Positions 1 to 5,718 are shown, counted from the stretch's first letter. The stretch is 6,866 nucleotides of DNA from an uncultured Treponema sp. (GCA_905372265.1 CAJPOL010000090.1:1-6866); one strand, 5' to 3'. The notes: generated from the sequence alone by a model not told the origin. Translations and numbers: made by a program.

Positions 1-165
1 GCCCCACCCGCCCCTTTCTCCGTCTTTTTGAAGAACCGGCTGCGGCTCATGTCCGTCTTGAAAATATAAAACCGTCAATACGCCGCTTTCATGCTCCGCC
101 TGCTTTACAGTACCGCATGAAAAGAGGCTTGCAATTACTATTACTGCTATTAAAATCTTTTTCAT
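1..165 (-). CDS. Exported lipoprotein, probable metallophosphatase/5'-nucleotidase family (N-terminal part only)
   Basis: The first 55 codons of a gene that runs off the left edge. It begins MKKILIAVIVIASLFSCG: two lysines, a hydrophobic segment at about residues 4-15, and a lipobox L14-F-S-C17, so C17 is the likely lipidated cysteine after signal peptidase II cleavage. The mature part soon reaches LTVLYFQDGHEPQP (residues 30-43) and then GERGGWG (49-55). This resembles the start of UshA-like metallophosphatases, where a beta strand leads into a D-x-H metal-binding motif (here D37, H39) and a Gly-rich turn follows. The start is supported by an in-frame stop four codons upstream (TAA). The ribosome-binding site is weak (only a GATGAG-like stretch). 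The lipoprotein call is strong; the enzyme family is inferred from about 25 residues and is tentative. It is divergent from the flagellar operon and has no evident tie to it. Confidence 0.75.
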   Translation of the reverse strand, partial: MKKILIAVIVIASLFSCGTVKQAEHESGVLTVLYFQDGHEPQPVLQKDGERGGWG

Positions 166-198
166 AGGCTCATCTTATTATAAAAAACAACTGTTTGT

Positions 199-217
199 CC
201 ATGATTCCCTGTCATGG
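199..217. repeat. Short inverted repeat in the divergent intergenic region
   Basis: CCATGA (199-204) and TCATGG (212-217) form a perfect 6-bp dyad around a 7-base centre. It lies between the divergent lipoprotein gene and flgN, 34 bp from the lipoprotein start and 10 bp upstream of the sigma-28-like -35 element. It could be an operator half-site pair or a chance palindrome; six-base arms are easily found by chance. Confidence 0.25.
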
Positions 218-226
218 GCTTTCCGC

Positions 227-253
227 TCAAGTTTTCTTTGCAGATTCCGACAC
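227..253 (+). promoter_or_regulatory. Candidate sigma-28 (FliA/WhiG-type) promoter for the flagellar operon
   Basis: TCAAGTTT (227-234), an 11-base spacer, then TCCGACAC (246-253). Compared with the enterobacterial sigma-28 consensus TAAAGTTT-N11-GCCGATAA, the -35 part matches 7 of 8 and the -10 part 5 of 8, with exact spacing. Transcription would start near 260, leaving a leader of only about 14 bases whose 5' end is almost the GAAGGAG ribosome-binding site (261-267). I saw no better sigma-70-type promoter between 166 and 273 on this strand. Inferred by eye only. Confidence 0.4.
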
Positions 254-289
254 TGTATCAGAAGGAGTAGCTTATGGACAAAGTGTCGG
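247..289. repeat. 8-bp perfect inverted repeat enclosing the flgN ribosome-binding site and start codon
   Basis: CCGACACT (247-254) is the exact reverse complement of AGTGTCGG (282-289), with 27 bases between. The enclosed bases carry GAAGGAG (261-267) and the flgN ATG (274). In RNA this could form a hairpin presenting the initiation region in its loop; in DNA it could be a pair of operator half-sites. The left arm overlaps the candidate sigma-28 -10 element, so a transcript from that promoter would lack the left arm and only the DNA reading would hold. Repeats of this size are expected a few times by chance in a window this long. Confidence 0.35.
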
Positions 290-768
290 CTGCAGAGAAA
301 ATCGAACATATCTTACAGCAGCAGATTATTGTTATTAAAGAAGTGTATGCGCATCAAAAAGCGCTTGCAGAGTGCGTTCGGAACCGTTCATGGGAAGGCG
401 TTGAGCAGTGCGTATTAAAAAGTACCGAAGCTTCAAACAAGTTCTTGAAGCTTGATAAGCAATGCTTTTTATTTTTGAATCAGATCGATCCCGATACGGA
501 AGATACGTCGGATTTTTACGGGTATACCGCCCAGCTTCCCGATGAGCAGCGACGGAAACTGAACCGCTTATACCAAACGCTCAAACAGCAGGTCTCTCTT
601 TCAAAAATTGAAAATGATATGCTCACCACCTATGTTTCGCATGTTCAATCGCTTGTTGACGATATGATGCAGGCAGCAGCAGTGGGAAACAAAACATCCT
701 TCTACACGCCGACCGGAGCGCCTACGCAATCAAATTACAGCAGTTTAATTATCGATACAGTCTTTTAA
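274..768 (+). CDS. flgN: FlgN-family flagellar export chaperone
   Basis: A 164-residue, mainly helical cytoplasmic protein. FlgN-type chaperones bind the C-terminal helices of FlgK and FlgL, keep them unpolymerised and bring them to the flagellar type III export gate. Recognition rests on size, on the long heptad-rich helix at about residues 3-68 (EKIEHILQQQ onward), a second long helix at about 89-135, the flexible tail with TPTGAPTQSNYSS near residues 145-157, and above all position directly before flgK and flgL. The family is poorly conserved in sequence, so context carries much of the call. The start has a good ribosome-binding site, GAAGGAG at 261-267, six bases from ATG. It has three cysteines (C34, C46, C64), unlike the secreted FlgK and FlgL, which have none. 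It is the first gene of the operon and ends 21 bases before flgK. Confidence 0.85.
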   Translation: MDKVSAAEKIEHILQQQIIVIKEVYAHQKALAECVRNRSWEGVEQCVLKSTEASNKFLKLDKQCFLFLNQIDPDTEDTSDFYGYTAQLPDEQRRKLNRLYQTLKQQVSLSKIENDMLTTYVSHVQSLVDDMMQAAAVGNKTSFYTPTGAPTQSNYSSLIIDTVF

Positions 769-789
769 GTACCAAGGAGGATAAAAAAG

Positions 790-2667
790 ATGTCGACATT
801 TGCTTCAATCGAGTTAGGAAAGCGCAGTTTATTTGCCAGTCAGCAGTCTATTCAGACAGCGGGACATAACATATCGAATGCATCCACGGAAGGGTATACC
901 CGTCAGCGCGTTCAGCTCGATTCTTTCGAACCCCTGTACCGTCCCGATCTTACACGGGCGGAAACTCCCGGACAAATAGGACAGGGCGTTACCGTCAGTT
1001 CCATAAACCGTTTGCGCGATGAATTGTTGGATCAGCGGATTGTTGCTCAAACCGACCGGCAGGGATACTGGGAAACGCGGGATTCCTATATTTATATGAT
1101 GGAGCAGCTCTATAATGAGCCGGAAGATACGTCTGTCCGCACAAGAATGGATCAATTCTGGGATTCATGGCAGGAGTTAGCCCTCTATCCTGAATCGACT
1201 GCCGCACGGGGTGCAGTGGCCTCCCGCGCAAAAACATTAACGGACTCCATCCATCATCAGTATCGAGGGTTACAAAGCATCCGCGATATGATCAACGGCG
1301 ACATTGAAGCCCGTGTCAAGCAGGTGAATACGCTGACTCGTCAAATTGCAGGGTTAAACGAAGAAATTGTAAAGTCAAAAGCAATGGGCGACAATCCGAA
1401 CGATTTAATGGATAAACGGGATGTGCTAACGGAACAGTTAGCGGATCTTATTACAATTTCGGTTGAAAAACAAGATTATGATGAATCCTATATCATTTAT
1501 ACGGACGGATTAGAGTTGGTGCAGGGCGGCAAGCACCGCAGTTTTACGCTGCAAAGCAGTACCGATAACGACGGATATGCTACGGTTGTTTGGGAAGATT
1601 CCGGCAATACCGCTCATTTTGAAGGCGGGCGGCTTGCAGCTCTCATTGAATTGCGCGATGGGGATGTCCGTGATGAAATTAGAAAACTTGATACGATGGC
1701 AATGAATTTTGTCGATCTTGTCAATGATATTCACCGCAATGCGATGGGGCTCAACGGCAAAACGGGAATTGATTTTTTTAAAGAGCAGTATTTTATCAAT
1801 AATGTTGCCGGAAACTTTGACCGGAACGGCGACGGAGAGTATGATTCTTCCTATATCTTCCGCTTAACCGGCGCTCATACGCTTGACCCCCGTGAACAGC
1901 TCGGTCTTGAAGGAACACTCACGTTATCGGCAGGACAGGGAACGGTTGAGGTGCCCTATTATTCAACCGATATGGTCTCCGATCTGGTGGAGCGTATCAA
2001 CCGGGCAGGAGCCGAAGTTGTCGCCTATTTGGATCAGAACAATAAATTAGTGCTCAAGGGAACGACGGCGCAGGATTCGTCAAATCCCGATTTTGTTATC
2101 CGCCATGTCGAAGATTCAGGGCGTTTTTTAGCAGGCTATGCAGGAGTGCTTGCAGGCAGCGGCGCAGAAAATGCGTATGATTGGCAGCAGCCCGACGCTG
2201 TAAATGTTCTGGCGCCTGAGGGGGCTCAGTATGCCGTCTCGCCGATTGCGCACCCGTCCGGCTGGATGGAAATAAATCCCGTTGTTGTCAGCGATTTACA
2301 GAATATAGCGGCAGGGTATCCGAGCCCTGAAGGAACACCCTACCCGGGTGATAACCGCGCCGCTCTTGCAGTAGCAAAAATCCGGAACACGGCGGTTATG
2401 GTCGGCAATACCCGTACCTTCGATGAATTTTTTGCCGAAGCGGTAACGGATATGGGGCTCAAAGGCGAGCAGTCTGAGCTTGCGCTGCAAACACAATCGG
2501 CGATTATGAAAGAGCTGCACGATATGCGCGACTCAATTTCCGGCGTCAATATCGATGAAGAATTGGCGGATATTATTAAATTTCAGCACGGTTACAATGC
2601 ATCGGCGCGGTTTATCGCCGTCGTCAATGAGATGCTTGATACTGTCATCAACCGTCTCGGCGTATAG
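790..2667 (+). CDS. flgK: Flagellar hook-associated protein 1 (FlgK), hook-filament junction
   Basis: FlgK forms the first junction layer between hook and filament; in spirochaetes this lies in the periplasm. The N-terminus is the classic axial-protein region: SIELGKRSLFASQQSIQTAG then the rod/hook signature GHNISNASTEGYTRQRV (residues 25-41). The C-terminus has the matching helix, SGVNIDEELADIIKFQHGY (584-602) followed by a heptad run ending VINRLGV. These two helices pack as a coiled coil in the assembled axis. The middle is enlarged: 625 residues against about 547 in Escherichia coli. It holds an acidic loop D344-RNGDGEY-D352 resembling an EF-hand/dockerin calcium loop, and a segment at about 383-440 like the flagellin hook IN motif (DLVERINRAGAEVVAYLD). 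There is no cysteine. A strong AAGGAGG (774-780) lies nine bases before ATG. FlgL begins 8 bases after the stop, so the two are probably made in step. Confidence 0.97.
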   Translation: MSTFASIELGKRSLFASQQSIQTAGHNISNASTEGYTRQRVQLDSFEPLYRPDLTRAETPGQIGQGVTVSSINRLRDELLDQRIVAQTDRQGYWETRDSYIYMMEQLYNEPEDTSVRTRMDQFWDSWQELALYPESTAARGAVASRAKTLTDSIHHQYRGLQSIRDMINGDIEARVKQVNTLTRQIAGLNEEIVKSKAMGDNPNDLMDKRDVLTEQLADLITISVEKQDYDESYIIYTDGLELVQGGKHRSFTLQSSTDNDGYATVVWEDSGNTAHFEGGRLAALIELRDGDVRDEIRKLDTMAMNFVDLVNDIHRNAMGLNGKTGIDFFKEQYFINNVAGNFDRNGDGEYDSSYIFRLTGAHTLDPREQLGLEGTLTLSAGQGTVEVPYYSTDMVSDLVERINRAGAEVVAYLDQNNKLVLKGTTAQDSSNPDFVIRHVEDSGRFLAGYAGVLAGSGAENAYDWQQPDAVNVLAPEGAQYAVSPIAHPSGWMEINPVVVSDLQNIAAGYPSPEGTPYPGDNRAALAVAKIRNTAVMVGNTRTFDEFFAEAVTDMGLKGEQSELALQTQSAIMKELHDMRDSISGVNIDEELADIIKFQHGYNASARFIAVVNEMLDTVINRLGV

Positions 2668-2675
2668 GAGAAAAT

Positions 2676-3920
2676 ATGAAGCGGATTAGTTCAAATATGC
2701 AGCACAACGACAGCAGTTACTCGGTGAGGCGGCAGGAAAGCAGGCTGCATAGAGTGCATGAGCAGTTAAGCACGCAGCGGCGTATTCAGCAGCTGCGGGA
2801 CGATCCGATTGCCGCCGGTCATTCGGTGCGCTATAAGTCGCTTCTTGCACGGCTTGACCGTTTTGAAAAGAACACAAAGACGTTAAACGATCAGTATAAG
2901 GTCGCAGAAGCGCCGATGCAGAGCGCCATCGATATTATGCAGCGGCTTCGGGAGCTTTCCGTTGCGGGGGCGACCGGCACTTATACTCCTTCAGACTTAA
3001 AAAAAATGGCGCCTGAGGTGGATGAGCTGTTGTATGAACTGGTACAGACAGCCAATGCGACCGGAGCCGATGGTACCCGGATATTTGCCGGGACCAAGAG
3101 CTTTACCGAACCGTTTGAGGTCGTGATGGGAGATATTGACGGGGCCGGTTCTGCGGTGATTACTAGCGTCCGCTATAACGGTTCCATCGATACCAAGCAC
3201 GTTGAAAGCGATGAGCTGTCTTTCTTAGGCGCAAGTCAAGCGGGCAACCGTGTGTTCTGGGCGGATAAGCAAGTGCTGTTTTCCGCAACCGATGCGCGCA
3301 ATTACGTCGTACAGCAGGATAGCGAAATTGAAGTAGACGGCGTAACGATTCCGCTGATTGCAGGTGATAACGTCTATGCCGTTATGTCCAAGATCAATAG
3401 TTCCGGCGCAGCGGTGAAAGCCTCACTCGATCCGGTAACAAACGGCATGAATATCGAAACAACCGATGCCCGCCAGCTCTGGCTGCGGGATGCAGGGGAA
3501 GGAACCGTGTTGTCTTCATTGGGGCTGATTAAGCCCGCGCAGCGTCCGCCGTATAATCTTGCCGATTCGGTACGGGTCTCCGGCGGCTCGCTCTTCGATG
3601 CGGTTATTGCGATGCGGAATGCGATGTACGCAGGCGACAATGAATCGCTCGGCGGAAAAGTGCTTGGGAGTGTGGACGGAGCAATCGATAATCTTTCTGC
3701 GCGGCTTGCGGAAAACGGTTCCCGCTATGAACGGGCTGAGGCCGTGCTTGCCCGCTTAAATATGCAGATTCCCAATATAACTTCCGCAGAATCCCGCGAA
3801 GCGGATTTGGATTTGACGCAGGCTATCACTGATCTTAAAATGTATGAATATACTCATCAGGCCTCGTTAAGTACAGTCGGCAGGCTCTATAAGAATACAT
3901 TGCTGAACTATTTGAGATAA
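2676..3920 (+). CDS. flgL: Flagellar hook-associated protein 3 (FlgL), hook-filament junction
   Basis: FlgL forms the second junction layer, onto which flagellin is added. The N-terminus (residues 1-60) shows the flagellin-like pattern: MKRISSNMQHNDSSYSVRRQ, then LSTQRRIQQLRDDPIAAGHS with the family's D-P near residues 43-44. The C-terminus, RYERAEAVLARLNMQIPNI (350-368) then DLTQAITDLKMYEYTHQASL (379-398), is the expected partner helix. At 414 residues it is longer than E. coli FlgL (317). The extra length lies in the middle, including a hook-IN-like segment at about 215-270 (VDGVTIPLIAGDNVYAVMSK then INSSGAAVKASL). There is no cysteine, as is common in exported axial proteins. Its GGAG ribosome-binding site (2667-2670) overlaps the flgK stop codon, five bases before ATG, which suggests translational coupling. 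A 33-base gap follows before fliW. Confidence 0.96.
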   Translation: MKRISSNMQHNDSSYSVRRQESRLHRVHEQLSTQRRIQQLRDDPIAAGHSVRYKSLLARLDRFEKNTKTLNDQYKVAEAPMQSAIDIMQRLRELSVAGATGTYTPSDLKKMAPEVDELLYELVQTANATGADGTRIFAGTKSFTEPFEVVMGDIDGAGSAVITSVRYNGSIDTKHVESDELSFLGASQAGNRVFWADKQVLFSATDARNYVVQQDSEIEVDGVTIPLIAGDNVYAVMSKINSSGAAVKASLDPVTNGMNIETTDARQLWLRDAGEGTVLSSLGLIKPAQRPPYNLADSVRVSGGSLFDAVIAMRNAMYAGDNESLGGKVLGSVDGAIDNLSARLAENGSRYERAEAVLARLNMQIPNITSAESREADLDLTQAITDLKMYEYTHQASLSTVGRLYKNTLLNYLR

Positions 3921-3924
3921 GGCT

Positions 3925-3932
3925 GCCGATAA
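3925..3932 (+). promoter_or_regulatory. Candidate internal sigma-28 -10 element upstream of fliW-csrA
   Basis: GCCGATAA is an exact match to the sigma-28 -10 consensus and lies in the 33-base gap between flgL and fliW. The octamer ends 21 bases before the fliW ATG; the flgN candidate ends 20 bases before its ATG, so the geometry is nearly the same. The -35 position (3906-3913, AACTATTT) is poor, 4 of 8 against TAAAGTTT, which is the main reason for doubt. The same octamer also occurs once inside fliW on the other strand, so chance is possible. Confidence 0.35.
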
Positions 3933-3953
3933 AAATAATGAAGGATAGTAAGT

Positions 3954-4400
3954 ATGGAAATTAAAACCAAGACGTTAGGTACGGTAGAGATCACAGATGA
4001 GCAGATTATCACGCTGCCTAAGGGATTCTACGGTTTTGAAGAATATCACCGTTTTGCATTGCTCGATGCGCAGCAAAAGCCTTTTATCTGGGTGCAGTCG
4101 CTTGATGATGCACAACTTGCGTTTATTGCGATTAACCCTTTTATTTTCCGCCCTGATTATGAAATTGATATTGATGATGATCTGTTGAAGCCGCTTGATA
4201 TCGATTCCCCGTCCGATGTGCTGGTATTTGCGCTGGTAACGGTGCCTTCCGACGGTTCCGCAATTACGGCAAATTTACAGGGGCCGCTTATCATCAATAA
4301 AAAAAATAAGCAGGGGATGCAGCTGGTTATCGGCGGAGAAAAATGGAAAATCAAACATGATATCGTCGCCGAAATGAAAAGCGGAGGTTCTTCATGCTGA
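3954..4400 (+). CDS. fliW: Flagellar assembly factor FliW, CsrA antagonist
   Basis: FliW binds either flagellin or CsrA. When unassembled flagellin is scarce, free FliW binds CsrA and relieves translational repression of flagellin; when flagellin accumulates, FliW is sequestered and CsrA represses. The T. pallidum homologue TP0658 is known to interact with flagellins. The 148 residues match the family's usual length. Hallmarks are LPKGFYGFEEYHRFALLD (21-38), the segment PFIWVQSLDDAQLAFIAINP (43-62), FRPDYEIDIDD (65-75, strongly acidic), VLVFALVTVP (89-98), and GPLIIN followed by GMQLVI (110-126). AAGGA (3941-3945) lies eight bases before ATG. Its last codons (SGGSSC) contain the csrA ribosome-binding site and start codon, and the stop lies within csrA, so the genes overlap by 7 bases and are likely coupled in translation. 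It acts in the cytoplasm. Confidence 0.96.
   Translation: MEIKTKTLGTVEITDEQIITLPKGFYGFEEYHRFALLDAQQKPFIWVQSLDDAQLAFIAINPFIFRPDYEIDIDDDLLKPLDIDSPSDVLVFALVTVPSDGSAITANLQGPLIINKKNKQGMQLVIGGEKWKIKHDIVAEMKSGGSSC
4374..4395 (+). promoter_or_regulatory. Candidate hairpin presenting the csrA ribosome-binding site (possible CsrA self-control)
   Basis: ATGAA (4374-4378) can pair with TTCAT (4391-4395). The loop contains GCGGAGG, the csrA ribosome-binding site (GGAGG, 4383-4387), and the closing stem takes up the first two bases of the csrA ATG. G4381 and C4390 can add a pair if two A bases bulge. CsrA family proteins prefer GGA in hairpin loops, often over a ribosome-binding site, so the arrangement fits autoregulation. 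The stem is short and A/T-rich, so it is weak without protein support. The strong GGAGG six bases from ATG4394 also fixes the csrA start. Confidence 0.3.
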
Positions 4401-4618
4401 TACTTTCCCGCAAGACCAATCAGAAAATACGTGTCGGCGATTCTATCGAAATTACCGTCATTGAAGTACGGGGTGATCAAGTAAAAATCGGAGTGGAGGC
4501 GCCGCGTACGGTAAAAGTGTTCCGCGAAGAAATTTATGATGAAATTCAGCGTGAAAACAAAGCGGCACTTGCTGTCGGCAATATCAGTTCGCTTGCTCAG
4601 CTTGAGCTTGAACAGTAA
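4394..4618 (+). CDS. csrA: Carbon storage regulator CsrA, RNA-binding translational regulator
   Basis: CsrA is a small dimeric protein that binds GGA motifs in mRNA leaders, commonly blocking ribosome binding. The 74 residues begin MLILSRKTNQKIRVGDSI and contain GDQVKIGVEAP (27-37) and the signature FREEIYDEIQ (43-52). The RNA-contact residues R6 and R44 of the family are present. It is longer than E. coli CsrA (61) and matches the extended B. subtilis type (74). The extension after residue 50 includes N55 (QRENKAALA), aligned with the B. subtilis residue required for FliW binding. With fliW directly upstream and overlapping, this supports a FliW-CsrA-flagellin partner switch rather than control by CsrB-type RNAs. 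GGAGG lies six bases before ATG. It is the last gene of the operon and converges on the HD-GYP gene with a 23-base gap. Confidence 0.98.
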   Translation: MLILSRKTNQKIRVGDSIEITVIEVRGDQVKIGVEAPRTVKVFREEIYDEIQRENKAALAVGNISSLAQLELEQ

Positions 4619-4641
4619 GCATCGCGCTCCGTTTTATTCAT

Positions 4642-5718
4642 TTATACTGCCGGTAAGGAGAACGTCTTTTGTTGAAAGTCGTCCTGCATCTTGTCCCAGA
4701 TTTCGTTAAACGCATTATGCTGTATTTTGAAATGTTCAACTAACGTAGGATCGAAATGCTTTCCGGCATCATCAAGGATATATTCGACGGTTTGCTCATG
4801 AGACAAGCTTTCTTTGTAGGGACGTTTCATTCTAAGGGCATCGTAGACATCCGCTATTGCAACAATCCGCGCGGAAAGCGGTATCATTTCTCCTGTTAAT
4901 TTGAAAGGATAGCCGCTTCCATCCCACCGTTCATGATGACTTAAAGCGATTTCTTTTGCCATTGGAACGGGGTAAGAGGCAACAATGAGCGCTCCGTTAA
5001 TGGTATGCTCTTTCATAATTTCCCATTCGGTGGCGTTTAGCTTGCTTTGTTTGTGTAAAATATAATCAGGTGTACCGATTTTCCCGACATCATGAAGCGC
5101 CGCCAGATATGAAATATTTTCAATAAAATCCCGAGTGATTTGCGGATAAATATTTAATGAGAATAAATATTCGGTGAATCTTTTGCAGTAAGCATTCAGC
5201 CGTTCCGCATGCAATCCGGTATCGTTATCCTTTAATCGGGAGGCTTGCAGTAAGCCTTTCAATATTTTATTGTACATTTCAATATGCTGATGTGTTTCAT
5301 CTTCAAACACCATCCAATATCCGGCAAGCTGATCATCATCGTCAAAAATAGGATGTACTCTTACTCTTGTATGCAATGCTTTTTGCATGCGTGTCTTATG
5401 AATAATACTGCCGATCCATGAGTAGCCTTTCTCTTTTGACCGTATGCATTTGAAAAAATGTTGTATTTCCTCCCGTGAAAAGACCGCACCGAATATATTA
5501 AATAGCGGTTTTTTCTCCAGTCTGTAATACCCTTCAAAGAGGGTATATGCGGCCGGGGTGATAAAGCGGATGAGCAAGTTACTGTCGAGGATGAATGTCG
5601 GTGTGATTTGACCTCTTGATAAGGCTATCATGTTTTCAAGTAACTGATCCGGCAACTGTACGGAGGTATTTTTCCGGATCGGAAGGGACGACTCTTTTGC
5701 CGTTATAACATTTTGCAT
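4642..5718 (-). CDS. PAS-HD-GYP protein, probable cyclic-di-GMP phosphodiesterase
   Basis: A 358-residue soluble protein with no signal peptide or membrane segment. Residues about 30-145 look like a PAS sensor (TFILDSNLLIRFITPAAYTL, then YWMVFEDETH near 134-143), and residues about 150-335 form an HD-GYP domain that hydrolyses the second messenger cyclic-di-GMP. Visible catalytic motifs are G-L-H170-AER, ALHD (H209, D210) with GK (212-213), KEH238, HHERWDGSGYP (261-271), and IADVYDAL (288-295, D290), followed by RPYK and HFDP (321-324). All expected metal ligands and the GYP loop are intact, so an active enzyme is likely. There is no receiver domain, so the PAS part would supply input. AAGGA lies seven bases before ATG, inside the end of tsaB, giving a three-base gap and likely cotranscription. 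Base composition dips locally (18 G+C in 60 bases at 5101-5160), lower than flgL. Confidence 0.92.
   Translation of the reverse strand: MQNVITAKESSLPIRKNTSVQLPDQLLENMIALSRGQITPTFILDSNLLIRFITPAAYTLFEGYYRLEKKPLFNIFGAVFSREEIQHFFKCIRSKEKGYSWIGSIIHKTRMQKALHTRVRVHPIFDDDDQLAGYWMVFEDETHQHIEMYNKILKGLLQASRLKDNDTGLHAERLNAYCKRFTEYLFSLNIYPQITRDFIENISYLAALHDVGKIGTPDYILHKQSKLNATEWEIMKEHTINGALIVASYPVPMAKEIALSHHERWDGSGYPFKLTGEMIPLSARIVAIADVYDALRMKRPYKESLSHEQTVEYILDDAGKHFDPTLVEHFKIQHNAFNEIWDKMQDDFQQKTFSLPAV

Noticed and set aside
177..182. TATAAT on the minus strand just before the lipoprotein gene
   Set aside because: A start site from this -10 would be near 170, leaving about five leader bases before ATG and no room for a ribosome-binding site; no -35 at proper spacing (TGGACA is only 13 bases away).
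829..1155. 108-residue minus-strand open frame opposite the start of flgK
   Set aside because: It covers the highly conserved FlgK N-terminal region and shows no features of its own; a shadow frame.
1561..1568. ACCGATAA inside flgK, 7 of 8 to the sigma-28 -10
   Set aside because: Internal to a coding region, with no gene start nearby to serve.
3374..3640. 88-residue minus-strand open frame opposite flgL
   Set aside because: Shadow of flgL in a G+C-rich stretch; no domain and no supporting context.
4327..4334. GCCGATAA on the minus strand inside fliW, a possible antisense sigma-28 promoter
   Set aside because: It lies within conserved coding sequence with a poor -35 (TGATTTTC at the right spacing) and no gene starting downstream on that strand. 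It mainly shows that the octamer can arise by chance here.
4157..4480. 107-residue minus-strand open frame opposite fliW and csrA
   Set aside because: It overlaps two clearly conserved genes, has no recognisable domain, and is a mirror of their codon pattern.
4613..4649. CAGTA/TACTG inverted repeat across the csrA-HD-GYP gap as a bidirectional terminator
   Set aside because: Only five pairs with a 27-base loop; the inner AGC/GCT stem is three pairs. Too weak to call a terminator despite the nearby GTTTTATT.
5101..5160. Local low-G+C stretch in the HD-GYP gene as a sign of horizontal transfer
   Set aside because: It lies inside an intact, cotranscribed gene with normal motifs; a short dip within one coding region is not enough to argue for transfer.
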